Positions 27,306 to 37,078 of a stretch of 64,000 nt of DNA are shown piece after piece; within the stretch, counting starts at the first letter, position 1; the number at the start of each line of letters is the position of its first letter. Source of the stretch: Planctomycetota bacterium (GTDB lineage Bacteria; Planctomycetota; PLA2; JAEUHO01); the NCBI GenBank assembly GCA_029259775.1, contig JAJDEN010000005.1, forward strand, positions 173,203 to 237,202. The letters run 5' to 3'. The position numbers and the translations under genes are program-made. Under the pieces are notes generated by a model that saw only the letters and a list, made by a program, of their open reading frames with translations, made no database searches and was not told where the DNA came from.

Positions 27306-28277
27306 ATGCAGTACACGAACCTCGGAAGGACGGCACTCGACGTCAGCCGGCTGTGCCTCGGCACGATGAACTTCGGCGGCTGGACCACCGAAGACGACAG
27401 CTTCGCGATCATGGATCGCTCGCTGGAGCTCGGCTTCAACTTCTTCGATACGGCCAACGTCTACGGCGGCAAAGCCGGCAAGGGCGCGACGGAGACGATC
27501 GTCGGACGCTGGTTCGCGGCCGAGCCGACGCGGCGCGATCAGGTCGTGCTCGCGACCAAGGTCTACGGCTCGATGGGCGACGGCCGCAACGACGGCAAGC
27601 TCTCGGCCCGCCACATCGTACAGGCCTGCCACGCGTCGCTCGAGCGACTGCAGACGGACTACATCGACGTCTACCAGATGCACCACGTCCACCGGCAGGC
27701 GCCGTGGGAAGAGATCTGGCAGGCGATGGACACATTGATCCGCCAGGGCAAGGTGCTCTACGTCGGCTCGTCGAACTTCGCGGCGTGGAACATCATGCAA
27801 GCGAACGAGTTCGCCAGGCGCCAGGGCATGCTCGGCCTCGTCTCGGAGCAAAGCCTCTACAACCTCAACGCGCGCATGATCGAGCTGGAGCTTGTTCCGG
27901 CATGCCGCAACCAGGGCGTGGGCATCCTGCCGTGGGCACCGCTCTCCTCGGGCCTGCTCGGCGGCATCATCGAGAAGACCGAGCAAGGCCGCCGCGCGCA
28001 CGCCACGACGCAGAAGCGCCTGGAAGAACAACGCGAGACCCTGGTCGCCTACGAGGGTTTCTGCCGTGACCTGGGCGAGAAGCCCGCGGACGTAGCGCTC
28101 GCATGGCTGCTGCACAACGACGTGGTCACCGCCCCCATCATCGGTCCGCGCACCATGGAGCAGCTCGAAAGCTGCATGCGCTCGTTGGAGCTCGAGCTCA
28201 GCGACGAGACGCTGGGCCGCCTGGACACGATCTTCCCCGGCCCCGGCGGCCAGGCACCGGAAGCGTACGCCTGGTAG
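27306..28277 (+). CDS. Aldo/keto reductase
   Basis: A 323-residue (beta/alpha)8 oxidoreductase. The catalytic tetrad is visible: Asp in FNFFDTANVYGG (with the Tyr four residues on), Lys in VVLATKVYGS and His in IDVYQMHHVHR. The NADPH-binding end includes SEQSLYNL and IIGPRTMEQLESCM. It reduces aldehydes or ketones with NADPH in the cytoplasm; the specific substrate cannot be told. It converges with the S8 protease gene. Confidence 0.93.
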   Translation: MQYTNLGRTALDVSRLCLGTMNFGGWTTEDDSFAIMDRSLELGFNFFDTANVYGGKAGKGATETIVGRWFAAEPTRRDQVVLATKVYGSMGDGRNDGKLSARHIVQACHASLERLQTDYIDVYQMHHVHRQAPWEEIWQAMDTLIRQGKVLYVGSSNFAAWNIMQANEFARRQGMLGLVSEQSLYNLNARMIELELVPACRNQGVGILPWAPLSSGLLGGIIEKTEQGRRAHATTQKRLEEQRETLVAYEGFCRDLGEKPADVALAWLLHNDVVTAPIIGPRTMEQLESCMRSLELELSDETLGRLDTIFPGPGGQAPEAYAW

Positions 28278-28293
28278 CGCACGCCTCGCATGT

Positions 28294-28323
28294 CTACTTG
28301 AAGACGGGCTACTTGAAGACGGG
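28294..28323 (-). repeat. 15-bp tandem duplication spanning the protease stop codon
   Basis: The 15-base unit that encodes Pro-Val-Phe-Lys-stop on the minus strand occurs twice in perfect tandem, so the protease ends PVFK-stop and is followed in frame by another PVFK-stop. It is a recent slippage event that leaves the protein unchanged while doubling its terminus. Confidence 0.9.
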
Positions 28324-30237
28324 CTCCTTGTAGCGCTCTCCAGCGCCGATCCCCAGGCGGCCGGCCTTGAAGGTCAGCTCCAGCGTCTTGTCGCCGCGCT
28401 GGAGAACGACCTGGACCGTCTCGAGCTTCGCGTCGTCGGCAGCCTTCTTGGCAGCCTGGAGATCGGCCCGGCGCTTGATGGGCTGCTGGTTGTAACTGAT
28501 CAACTGGTCGCCCACCTCCACACCGAGCGCTTGGGCCTGGCCTTTGGGGCCCATGCGCTGCACGACCACCGCGACGATCTCGAGCTGGTCGGCCAGCGCC
28601 TTCACGTCCAGCACGTCGTCCTTCGTGCGGCCCTCGTACGGCTTCGTCGGCTTGCCCTCCCGCTTGGCGCGGCGGCGAAGGACCTCCTTCACAGCGCGGT
28701 AGCAGTTGATCAAGCCATGGCCGGTCTCGAAGTCGTAGCCCTTGGCCGCGACATCCATGGCCGTGCTGGTGATGATCTCCTTGAGGTCCCACGGCAGCAG
28801 ATCAGGGTCCGCGGAGAGCATCAGCGCGATGGTGCCGCAGAACATCGGGCCGGCGAACGAGTTGCCGCCCAACCCGCCCTCGGTCACCTGGCCGTTCATC
28901 TTGAGGAACGGCAGGTTGGCGTTGAACGCGCACACCTCCGGCTTGTTGACCGTGCCGTCGGTGTAGTGCTCCGTCTGCCACTCGACCGGCCCCTTGCTCG
29001 AGAACGCCGTGCGGCTCAGGTCCCGCTGCACGCCCGCCGCGGAGAACACGACCTCGGGGATGTCCTCAGGCTGGCGCATCTGCACCGGCACCTTCGTCTG
29101 CAGGGCGAAGTTGCCCGCGCCCGAAACGAAGAAGACGCCGCAGAACGACGCCTGCTCCATGACCTTGCGCCGATGCGAGCGGTACTCCTCCTCGCCAGGC
29201 TTGGAGAAGCTCATGCTGTAGGTGTCCGCGCCTTGGAGGATCGCCCACTCGATCGCGGCCTCGAGGCGCCGGCCGCTGATCACCCCCGCCCAACGTGCCT
29301 CGGGGGCCAAGCCGAGTTCGTACGGCCGGTCCTTGGCCCCCACGCCGCAGACGATCGCACCGCACATGAAGCCGTGCATCTTCTGGCCGTTGGTTTCGTC
29401 CGGCCCTACGGGGGCCGACGTGAGCGCGCCCGTGGCGTGGTCGAAGTTGTAGCCGTGGTAGTCGTCGATCAGCCCGTTGCCATCGTCGTCCTTGCCGTTG
29501 GCAGGGATCTCGCCGGGGTTGCGATACGCGTTCGGAATCGAGTTCGGCGAAAACAGGAAGTTGAAGTCGTGCACGACGTTGAGCGTGCCCTTGCCCGTGA
29601 CCGCGAACTCGCGCCAGACCCGGTCCGCCATGAGCGACCGGACGTACCAGGGATGCTGGTAGCGCTCCGGATCGAACGAGGGCCGCGTGATCTCGGCGTA
29701 GCCCTGGGGGTCGCCCTGGGGCTTGGGGCCTCCGCCGCCGAAGCGTGTTGCGAAGATCTTGCGCACGCCCGGCAGCTTCTTCACCGCGTCCAAGCCGTCC
29801 TTCGTGACGCCGCCGGAGAAGCCGTTGATCACCCAGTGCTGCTCGACGTTGCGTAGTCCACCGTCCTCGATGAGCTTGTCGATCTTGCCCTTGACCTTCT
29901 TCCACGTGCGATCGCTGAGCGCCCGGAGCGTCTTGATCGTGGCCTCGCGCAACTCACCCCGCTTGCGGCCGGTGAACTCCTTGGCACGGCGCAGGTAGGC
30001 CTTCCCGTCGCTGAGCAGCTGCTCCGCGAACCAGACGGTCACGCGCACGCGCGGCGCCTTCTGGATCCGCGTCTCGAGCACGGGATCGAGCCAGACGCCC
30101 TTGCCGGGGATCATCTCGGTCGCCAGCAGGCCCTTGCCCTTGGGCGGCACGCGCTTGCCGGCCCGTGCGTCGACCGGACCTGCGCCCACCGCCAGGACGA
30201 TCCCCAGCAGCGCCGCGGCGAACGTCAGCGTCTTCAT
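28309..30237 (-). CDS. Secreted subtilisin-like (S8) serine protease with C-terminal PDZ domain
   Basis: A 642-residue protein with a signal peptide (MKTLTFAAALLGIVLAVGAG). The triad of the S8 fold appears as Asp in VVHDFNF near 221, His in KMHGFMCGAI near 287 and Ser in GGNSFAGPMFCG near 458, equivalent to the GTSMAxP motif. Residues about 545-640 form a PDZ domain (GQAQALGVEVGDQLISYNQQ). The N-terminal 130 residues may be a propeptide. It probably acts in the periplasm or outside the cell. Confidence 0.87.
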   Translation of the reverse strand: MKTLTFAAALLGIVLAVGAGPVDARAGKRVPPKGKGLLATEMIPGKGVWLDPVLETRIQKAPRVRVTVWFAEQLLSDGKAYLRRAKEFTGRKRGELREATIKTLRALSDRTWKKVKGKIDKLIEDGGLRNVEQHWVINGFSGGVTKDGLDAVKKLPGVRKIFATRFGGGGPKPQGDPQGYAEITRPSFDPERYQHPWYVRSLMADRVWREFAVTGKGTLNVVHDFNFLFSPNSIPNAYRNPGEIPANGKDDDGNGLIDDYHGYNFDHATGALTSAPVGPDETNGQKMHGFMCGAIVCGVGAKDRPYELGLAPEARWAGVISGRRLEAAIEWAILQGADTYSMSFSKPGEEEYRSHRRKVMEQASFCGVFFVSGAGNFALQTKVPVQMRQPEDIPEVVFSAAGVQRDLSRTAFSSKGPVEWQTEHYTDGTVNKPEVCAFNANLPFLKMNGQVTEGGLGGNSFAGPMFCGTIALMLSADPDLLPWDLKEIITSTAMDVAAKGYDFETGHGLINCYRAVKEVLRRRAKREGKPTKPYEGRTKDDVLDVKALADQLEIVAVVVQRMGPKGQAQALGVEVGDQLISYNQQPIKRRADLQAAKKAADDAKLETVQVVLQRGDKTLELTFKAGRLGIGAGERYKEPVFK

Positions 30238-30313
30238 GCGGCCTCCCATGAGGACGACAAGCTACCAGGGGGGCCGCTCTGGCCGCTCACGGCCCTGCTG
30301 GTAGCCTTGGCGC

Positions 30314-31522
30314 GTGCGCCTCGCCCTTGCTCCCCTCCTCGTGATCGCGCTGCTGCTCGGCGCGAGGACCGCGTCCTGCGCCGAAGACAAGCGGCTGGCG
30401 GAAGCGCGCAGCCTCGTGACGCTCGCCAAGATGCTGATCGAGGTGGGGGCCGACGTGGGGGACGACGCGAAGGTCGCCAAGGGCGTCGCGAAGCTGCGCG
30501 AGGCCAAGAAGCTCTTCGAGGCCGTGCTGAAGACGCCGGAGCTGGCCGAGCCGGAGAAGAATCGCATCAAGGCGTGGCTCGTCGATCTGGAGTCGCGCAT
30601 CGACTGGCATGCGCCGGCGGCCGCCGCGGGCGGCGCCCGAGCCGGGGACGGCAAGGGCGGCTTCTCGGGCGAGGTCAAGATCCCGCCGTTGCTGCGGGGG
30701 GAGCGCATCGCCGCCTGGTGCAAGCGCGTCCGGAAGGTCTACGACGGCACCGACGACGCGCAAGGCCAAGCGGCCCTGGCACGCGGGCTGGCGACCCAGG
30801 GCGGCGTGAACGCCTTGCCGACGCTGTTCGATCTCTTCGTCAAGGAAGACACCCCCGCCGCGCGCATCGGCGTGCACGAGGCCCTGGCCACGGTCGGCAC
30901 CTACCGCGTGGCCAACAAGATGGCCGGCTACGCGAGCAAGTCGAAGGAAGCCCACTGGAAGCGCGCCCTGGAAGTGATCTACCTCTGCTTGGAGAAGTCG
31001 GACAAGAGCGAGCCCGAGGCGCCCTACCTGCGCGCCATTCGCGCGTTCCACAAGCTGAAGATCCGCAAGCTCTCGCTGCGCATCCTCGAGCACCTGGACG
31101 CCATGGGCACGGACGGGGTGGCGGCCCTCGGCGAGATCGTCTACGTCGACGACTTCGGCTACCACGACCACACGATCGGCCTCTTGGCGAAGAAGCAGGA
31201 CCGACGCGCCGTGCCGCCGCTCGTCTACAAGATGAACCGCTTCAAGTTCGAGGGGCGCGTGCAGTTGCCCGCCCACCACGCGCTGATCAAGATCGGCTGG
31301 TACGCCGTGCCCGAGTTGGTGGAACGACTCAACGACAAGTCGGCCGGCATCTGGGTCTCGTGGACGCTGCGCAAGATCACAGGCGAGACCATGGGCACCG
31401 ACCGCCGCAAGTGGCGCGACTGGTGGAAGAACGAGAAGGTGCGCCACCCGGAGCTGTTTGACGATCCCGAGGAACGCCCCGGCGGCAAACGCGACCCCGT
31501 CACCACCGGCGGCGGCAAGTAG
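30314..31522 (+). CDS. Secreted HEAT-repeat-like protein of unknown function
   Basis: A 402-residue protein with a signal peptide (GTG start, VRLALAPLLVIALLLGARTA, with Cys 22 as a possible but non-classical lipidation site). Residues about 125-380 are helical and look like degenerate HEAT/armadillo repeats (ALPTLFDLFVKEDTPAARIGVHEALATVG ... AVPELVERLNDKSAGIWVSWTLRKITG, described in pieces). No catalytic motif is seen. It overlaps nothing and is followed 22 bp later by a RecQ-like gene. Confidence 0.6.
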   Translation: MRLALAPLLVIALLLGARTASCAEDKRLAEARSLVTLAKMLIEVGADVGDDAKVAKGVAKLREAKKLFEAVLKTPELAEPEKNRIKAWLVDLESRIDWHAPAAAAGGARAGDGKGGFSGEVKIPPLLRGERIAAWCKRVRKVYDGTDDAQGQAALARGLATQGGVNALPTLFDLFVKEDTPAARIGVHEALATVGTYRVANKMAGYASKSKEAHWKRALEVIYLCLEKSDKSEPEAPYLRAIRAFHKLKIRKLSLRILEHLDAMGTDGVAALGEIVYVDDFGYHDHTIGLLAKKQDRRAVPPLVYKMNRFKFEGRVQLPAHHALIKIGWYAVPELVERLNDKSAGIWVSWTLRKITGETMGTDRRKWRDWWKNEKVRHPELFDDPEERPGGKRDPVTTGGGK

Positions 31523-31544
31523 AGTCCGGCGCGAGAGCCATCCT

Positions 31545-32972
31545 GTGAGCGAAGCCTGGCAGCCCATTCTCGAGGAACGCTTTGGCTTTCCGTCCCTCCG
31601 GCCGCTGCAAGAGCAGATCGTGCGGCGTGTGATGGAGGGCGGCGACGCACTCGTTGTCATGCCCACGGGCAGCGGCAAGAGCCTCTGCTACCAGCTACCG
31701 GCGCTCGCCATGGAGGGACCGGGCACGACCCTCGTCTTCAGCCCGCTGATCGCGCTGATGGAGGATCAGGTGGCCGCGCTGCGCGCCAAGGGCATCCACG
31801 CGCAGTACATCAACAGCACGCTGCGCCGGAAAGAGCGTGAGCGTCGCTACGAGCAGGTGGCCCAGGGCGCCTACGACCTGATCTACGCCACGCCGGAGCG
31901 CATGCGCAAGCCGGAGTTCGTCGAGGCCCTCGCGCGCCGCCCCGGCGGCATCGAGCAGGCCATCCGGCTGCTCGCCATCGACGAGGCGCACTGCATCACC
32001 AAGTGGGGCCACGATCTCCGCCCCGCCTACCGCGAGGTCGGACGCTTCCGACGGCAGCTGGGCTGCCCGCCGACGATTGCCCTCACCGCGACCGCCACGC
32101 GTCTGGTGCGCGAAGACATCCTCCGAACACTGGACCTGGACGAGGGGGCCATGCCCCTGTTCTCGGCGCCGCTGGACCGCCCCAACCTCTCCCTGGAGAC
32201 CCGAGCCGCGTGGGACGACGCCGCGAAGGTCGCCGCGATCGCCGACGTCGCTCGGGAGCTGCCGGGTACAGGCATCGTGTACTTCGCCTTGATCAAGGAT
32301 CTCGATCGCATGGCCTCGGACGTCCGCCGGGCGCTCCCCGGTCGCCGCGTGGTCACGTACCACGGCAAGCTGGACCCCGATCGCAAGAAGGCCGTCTACA
32401 ACGAGTTCATTCGTGCCCGGCCCGAGGACGGTCTGCTGTTGCTGGCCACGAACGCGTTCGGCATGGGTGTCGACAAGTCCGACATCCGCTTCATCATCCA
32501 CGCTCAAGTACCCGGCAGCGTCGAGGCGTACTACCAGGAAGTCGGCCGGGCGGGACGCGACGGCCTGCCGTCGCGCTGCCTGCTTCTCTACTGCGAGGAC
32601 GATCTCGCGATCCAGCAGCAGTTCGTCGAGTGGCAGAACCCGCCGCCGCAACTCCTGCGGCGGGCCGCGCATGCGATCGAGGCAAGTCCGCACGCCGACT
32701 TCGACGCGGAGGAGTTGTCGCTCGACGTCCACGGCAAGCGCCGCAACGACGCGCGACTCGAGTACGCCGCCATCACGCTGGCGGACCTCGGCGTCATCGA
32801 GCCGACGCACGTACCCGGGCGCTTCCGCCCGCTGCGCCCGCTCGAGGCCTCGGAGATCGACGAAGCCGACATGGCCGCGAAGAAGCAGCGCGACCTCCTG
32901 CGGCTGCTGGAAGTCGTGAAGATGGCGCGCACCGACGACGTGCGTGCGTTTGTCCTCACGTACTTCGACTAG
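31545..32972 (+). CDS. RecQ-family ATP-dependent DNA helicase, short form
   Basis: A 475-residue helicase with a GTG start giving VSEAWQPILEERFGFPSLRP, the usual RecQ N-terminus. Walker A MPTGSGKSLCYQLPAL is near 38, the DEAH box AIDEAHCITKWGHDLRP near 145, TATA motif III near 185, and motif VI GRAGRDGLPSRCLL near 345. After motif VI the zinc-binding cysteines of the RQC region are not evident and there is no HRDC domain, so it is a minimal RecQ. It would unwind DNA 3' to 5' during repair. Confidence 0.88.
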   Translation: MSEAWQPILEERFGFPSLRPLQEQIVRRVMEGGDALVVMPTGSGKSLCYQLPALAMEGPGTTLVFSPLIALMEDQVAALRAKGIHAQYINSTLRRKERERRYEQVAQGAYDLIYATPERMRKPEFVEALARRPGGIEQAIRLLAIDEAHCITKWGHDLRPAYREVGRFRRQLGCPPTIALTATATRLVREDILRTLDLDEGAMPLFSAPLDRPNLSLETRAAWDDAAKVAAIADVARELPGTGIVYFALIKDLDRMASDVRRALPGRRVVTYHGKLDPDRKKAVYNEFIRARPEDGLLLLATNAFGMGVDKSDIRFIIHAQVPGSVEAYYQEVGRAGRDGLPSRCLLLYCEDDLAIQQQFVEWQNPPPQLLRRAAHAIEASPHADFDAEELSLDVHGKRRNDARLEYAAITLADLGVIEPTHVPGRFRPLRPLEASEIDEADMAAKKQRDLLRLLEVVKMARTDDVRAFVLTYFD

Positions 32973-33011
32973 ACCCTGTCTTCGACTACGGCGCGCCCTA
33001 CGTGGTGCGAC

Positions 33012-33884
33012 CTACGGGTCGGTCGCGAGCCGTCCGAGGATCCAGTCGCGCACGAACGGCAGCGTGACGCCCGCCGGGAGGATCGGCTCCGCGTGCAGCG
33101 TCGCCGACCAGTGACACCACAGGCCCCGCTGCGAACCGTCCAGCCGCGCGTTCCAGCGCTCGTCGTACATCTCGACCTGCAGCGGATTCGGGACGACGTC
33201 GCCGGTCCGGACCTCGAGCGCCTCTTGCACGTTGTCGAAGACGACGTCTTCCACGTCGAAGAGCGGGCCCGCCTCGTTGAGCAGGAGCGGGAACTGCGCG
33301 CAGCCCGCGGCGCCGTTGATGACGTACGCGTCGATCGGCGCGCCGCCCAGCGACGCGTCTTCACCAGGATGCACCAGGGGCCAGCCATTGGAGCTGGTGT
33401 CGAGATCTGCCAGCAAGCGCACGGGCACGAGCGGCTTGGCCCGGATGGCGCTGTGCGACCGCACGCCGCCGTGGCTGTGCGGCACGATCACGATGCGCGT
33501 CGGGTTCGTGCGATTCGTGATCCACGCGTCGAGGATCGCCTGCAGCTTGAGCAGGAGCGACGCGTAGCCGCCGGCGTCGTCCACGTAGTAGCTGGTCTCG
33601 ACGGTGTAGCCGGCGGCCACCAGCGCGCCGTCGAGGAACGGACCGGTCGCGGTCGCCAGGTAGTTGGGCAACGTGCCGAAGGCGTGCCCGTTCACCATGA
33701 GCAAGGCGATCTGCGGACCGGGGTTGGGCGTGGTGCCACCCCCCCCACCGCCGCCTGGCGGAGGCGGCATGACGCCCCCACCGCCGCCGGGCATGGAGCC
33801 GCCCCCAGCGTTGTCGGTTCCACCGCCTCCACCACCGCAGGCGGCGAGCAGGAGGCACACGGCGAAGGCGAGGGGCAAGCGCAT
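33012..33884 (-). CDS. Lipase-like alpha/beta-hydrolase lipoprotein
   Basis: A 290-residue lipoprotein: signal MRLPLAFAVCLLLAAC, then a low-complexity Gly/Pro linker to about residue 52. The rest looks like a lipase/esterase fold; IVIVPHSHGGVRSHS near 120 is a GxSxG-like nucleophile elbow (H-S-H-G-G) and GPQIALLMVNG may be the oxyanion strand. A catalytic Asp/His pair cannot be placed with confidence. It starts 15 bp after the stop of the CHAT gene on the same strand, so the two are probably co-transcribed. Confidence 0.55.
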   Translation of the reverse strand: MRLPLAFAVCLLLAACGGGGGGTDNAGGGSMPGGGGGVMPPPPGGGGGGGTTPNPGPQIALLMVNGHAFGTLPNYLATATGPFLDGALVAAGYTVETSYYVDDAGGYASLLLKLQAILDAWITNRTNPTRIVIVPHSHGGVRSHSAIRAKPLVPVRLLADLDTSSNGWPLVHPGEDASLGGAPIDAYVINGAAGCAQFPLLLNEAGPLFDVEDVVFDNVQEALEVRTGDVVPNPLQVEMYDERWNARLDGSQRGLWCHWSATLHAEPILPAGVTLPFVRDWILGRLATDP

Positions 33885-33898
33885 GGGCGGAGTCTGGC

Positions 33899-36800
33899 CT
33901 ACTCGGGCAGGCCCCACAAGACCCACGCAGCCCAGTAGTAGGGATGCGCCCACTTCGCCTCCTTGCGGACGTGGGCTTGCGCCACGCGCAATGCCGTCGA
34001 CGCCCGGACCGCCTGCTTGGGATCCTTGGGATTCCAGACGCGATAGAACTCCCGCATCAGGGCCTGCGTTGCTTCGTCGTCGACCTTCCACAGGCTGACC
34101 ATGAGGCGCGGCGCGCCGGCCAACATGAAGGCACGCGTCAGCCCCAGCAGCCCCTCGCCCCGGTAGACCTTGCCCCGGCCGGAATCGCACGCCGAGAGGA
34201 CCGTGAGGTCCGAACGCATGGGCAGCCGTCGCACCTCGTCGGCCGTCAGGAAGCCGTCGTCGGAGGGCGTGCCCGGGTCGCCGACGGTGATCGCGAGAGC
34301 CGAGTGCATCGGCTGGTCCATGTCGATCAGGCCGTGACACGCAAAGTGAATCGCACGCCAAGCCGTCTTGCTGTGAGCCGCCAAGGCCTCGCGCAGGGCG
34401 GCTTCGGTCGCGCCCTCCCCAAGGAGCTTGCGCGTGCCGATGGCTTCCACCTCCGCACGGGAGCCGGGCAGGGGCGCCAGCTCGCGACCGCGTTGGGCTC
34501 CGGGGCGCGGCGAGCGCTTCGTCGCGTAGACCGGATCACCGAGCGCAAGGACGCCCTCCCCACGCGCACGACGCAGCGCGCCGAGCCGCTTGATCGTCGT
34601 CCCGCTGGGCACGTAGGTCGTCTCGAACTCGGGGGCCACCACCTGCAGGGGGATGCGGTAGAGGTTGCCGGCCGGGACGATCAGGAGGCGCTTCACGTGC
34701 TTCTTCAGTTGCAGCGGATCGATGAGCAACTGGCGGAGGCGCTTCAGCGCGCCGGCGCTGTCCACGGCCTTGTCCCCCAGGCCCTCGGCGACGAGGGCGG
34801 AGGCCTTCTCGATCTCGGCCCCGGGCCCGAGCTTCATGACCCGAGCGCGCCGGCGTGTCGCCACGAGCGCGTACGCCTCGTCGTGGATCGAGGCGTACTG
34901 CACGAGTGCGTCCCCGACGGCCAGCGTTGCTCGGATGCTGTCGAGATCATCCGGCTCGGGGTAGATCAGGTCGGCCGCGGCGGCACTGCTCTCGCCCCGC
35001 TGGATCGCGCGGATGGCGGCCCGCACGGCGGCCTGCGCGGCCTCGATCTCGCGGTCGTACGTGCGCATCGCAGGAAGATCGCGACGTCGGTGCGCGTCAG
35101 CGAAGCGCGCCCGCGCGCCGGCCACCCGCAAGCGCGCCGCGTCCTCGCGGGCGCGCAGATCCGCCGGCACGCTCTCGGTACGCAGCTGCTCGCGCAGGCC
35201 CATGGCCTCGAGCAGCGAGCCTGCCCGCCCGGCCTCGACGTAGCGGGAGAACTTCGATGCGTGGCCCTCGAGGCGAGCGGCGCAGGCGGCGCCGATCTCG
35301 AAGACCTCGCTGCGCGGCGCCCGGGCCATGACGCCGTGGTCGTGCCCGAGGTGCCGAAGACCGCGCGCCATGATCACGATGCCTTCATCGCACGCCGCCA
35401 TGGCGGCCGCGAAGTTGCCACGCACGAACTCCGCCTTGCCCAGGCCGATGAGGGCGTCCATCTGCGGCTCGGGGAGGTGGGCTTCGGCGGCGATGCGCTT
35501 GATCTCCAGCAGCTTCGTGCGCGCGCGTTCGAGGCGCCCCTGCAGTCGATCGATCTCCGCCAGATGGAAGCGGGCATCCAACTCAGCCGGCAGGTCTTGA
35601 TCCCGCTTGAAGGTCGCGAGCGCGGTCCGAAAACCGTCCCGGGCCTCGTCGATGCGGCCGGCACGGAGATGTCCGATCGAGGCGTTGTTCAAGGCGCGCG
35701 TGGCCTGGTCCGTGAGCTTGAGCGAAACGAATCGCTGGCGCGCCGCCTCGAACTTGGCGATGGCGGCATCGAGCTGCCCCTCGTCCAGATCCACGAGCCC
35801 CTGCTGCCCAACCGCGCGGCCTACGCCGTCCCAGACCCCCAACGCGCGGAAGATGCCTTCCGCCTTCTCGGCCGAGGCCCGCGCCGCGACGTTGTCACCG
35901 ACCGCGCGCAGGACGTCCGACCGTGTGATGTGGAGGTCGGCGAACAGTTCCTGCACGGCCCGCAGGCGCTTCGTGTCCTTCGCCGCGGTCAGCGTCTTGT
36001 AGACGCTGACCGCGATGTCGCGGCCTGTGTCGAGTCGCGACAGGGCCGCCGCGTACGACCCAAGCGCGCCGTGCGAGACCGCCTGGAGACGCGCGACGGT
36101 CACGCGCCGTTCGTTCCAGCCCACCGCCGCCGTGGGGGCAGCCACCCGGGCGCCGACGCGCAGGCGTGTCATCGCCTCGCCCAGGGCCTGCAAGGCGCGC
36201 CGATTGGCGGAACGCCGCATCGCGACGACGCCGAGGTTGATGTACTGGACCGCGGCCGGCCACCGCTGGCCGCGCCGATCCATCACGGCCGCCGCGGCCG
36301 TCCAGGACTCGAGCGCGCCCTCGAAGTCGAGCAGCCGAGCCTGCGCGTGCCCAAGACCGGCGTAGGCATCTCCGCGGTAGCTGAGCGTGCCGGTGGCGCG
36401 CGCGTGCCGAACAGCGGCCCCCATGAGACGGTGGACGTCCTGGACGACCGCGTCACTCGCCTTCTCGTCCTTCGCCTCGCTGGCGAACAGCGCCTTCAGA
36501 TGCGCACGCCCGCGCAGGTAGGCCTCGTAGCCCCGCAGGAACGCCGGCGCATCGGCCGGGATCGTGGCCCGCGAGGCTCGCAAGGCGGCCCAGTCCCCGG
36601 CAGCCGCCCGCTGTTCCAAGATCGTCAGGGCGGCCAGGGCCGCCGGCGTGGGCGGCGTCTTCGACCAGGCAGGAATGCGCTCCTCGAGACCTTCGAAGTC
36701 CGCATGCGGACTGGCGGCGGCCAAGGCCTCGGCGACATCGCGGCGGCCGAGCGAGACGAGCCGCAGGGCGACGACCCAGGGCGGAGGCGGGCTCTTGACC

Positions 36801-36961
36801 TGGAACGGCCTCAGGACGGCCGCACCGCCTTCCTTGTCGAAGAGCGCGACCATCCGCGCGGCGGCTACGGCGGAGCCCGAGGGCGCAGCTTCGGCCCACA
36901 CCCCGGGATGGGCACACAGCAGCATCAGGAGGACGGCCAAGTGGATCGCGGCAGACCGCAT
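33899..36961 (-). CDS. Secreted TPR-CHAT domain protein (caspase-like)
   Basis: A 1020-residue protein with an N-terminal signal peptide (RSAAIHLAVLLMLLCAHPGVWA), so it should leave the cytoplasm. Residues about 150-560 are tetratricopeptide-like helices (for example LDEGQLDAAIAKFEAARQRF and RALNNASIGHLRAGRIDEAR). The C-terminal 300 residues form a CHAT domain, a clan CD caspase-like fold, with the His in IHFACHGLIDMD near 874 and the Cys in LSACDSGRGKVYRGEG near 923, followed by LWKVDDEAT. Both dyad residues are present, so protease activity is plausible. A lipase-like lipoprotein follows in the same operon. Confidence 0.88.
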   Translation of the reverse strand: MRSAAIHLAVLLMLLCAHPGVWAEAAPSGSAVAAARMVALFDKEGGAAVLRPFQVKSPPPPWVVALRLVSLGRRDVAEALAAASPHADFEGLEERIPAWSKTPPTPAALAALTILEQRAAAGDWAALRASRATIPADAPAFLRGYEAYLRGRAHLKALFASEAKDEKASDAVVQDVHRLMGAAVRHARATGTLSYRGDAYAGLGHAQARLLDFEGALESWTAAAAVMDRRGQRWPAAVQYINLGVVAMRRSANRRALQALGEAMTRLRVGARVAAPTAAVGWNERRVTVARLQAVSHGALGSYAAALSRLDTGRDIAVSVYKTLTAAKDTKRLRAVQELFADLHITRSDVLRAVGDNVAARASAEKAEGIFRALGVWDGVGRAVGQQGLVDLDEGQLDAAIAKFEAARQRFVSLKLTDQATRALNNASIGHLRAGRIDEARDGFRTALATFKRDQDLPAELDARFHLAEIDRLQGRLERARTKLLEIKRIAAEAHLPEPQMDALIGLGKAEFVRGNFAAAMAACDEGIVIMARGLRHLGHDHGVMARAPRSEVFEIGAACAARLEGHASKFSRYVEAGRAGSLLEAMGLREQLRTESVPADLRAREDAARLRVAGARARFADAHRRRDLPAMRTYDREIEAAQAAVRAAIRAIQRGESSAAAADLIYPEPDDLDSIRATLAVGDALVQYASIHDEAYALVATRRRARVMKLGPGAEIEKASALVAEGLGDKAVDSAGALKRLRQLLIDPLQLKKHVKRLLIVPAGNLYRIPLQVVAPEFETTYVPSGTTIKRLGALRRARGEGVLALGDPVYATKRSPRPGAQRGRELAPLPGSRAEVEAIGTRKLLGEGATEAALREALAAHSKTAWRAIHFACHGLIDMDQPMHSALAITVGDPGTPSDDGFLTADEVRRLPMRSDLTVLSACDSGRGKVYRGEGLLGLTRAFMLAGAPRLMVSLWKVDDEATQALMREFYRVWNPKDPKQAVRASTALRVAQAHVRKEAKWAHPYYWAAWVLWGLPE

Positions 36962-37078
36962 GCAACCCAAGGTACGGCGATTCGGATCGTGGCGCTCGGG
37001 CACGGTGGCTGGTCCTGTGTACTTCCGGATCTTTTCCCTTCGGCCTGAGAGGCCCCCGGCTACGTTGCCAGCCAACAC

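Noticed and set aside
33944..37048. A very long plus-strand reading frame opposite the CHAT gene
   Set aside because: It mirrors the CHAT coding sequence in a GC-rich genome, has no recognisable domain and Arg/Ala/Gly-biased composition; the minus-strand frame has clear TPR and CHAT motifs.
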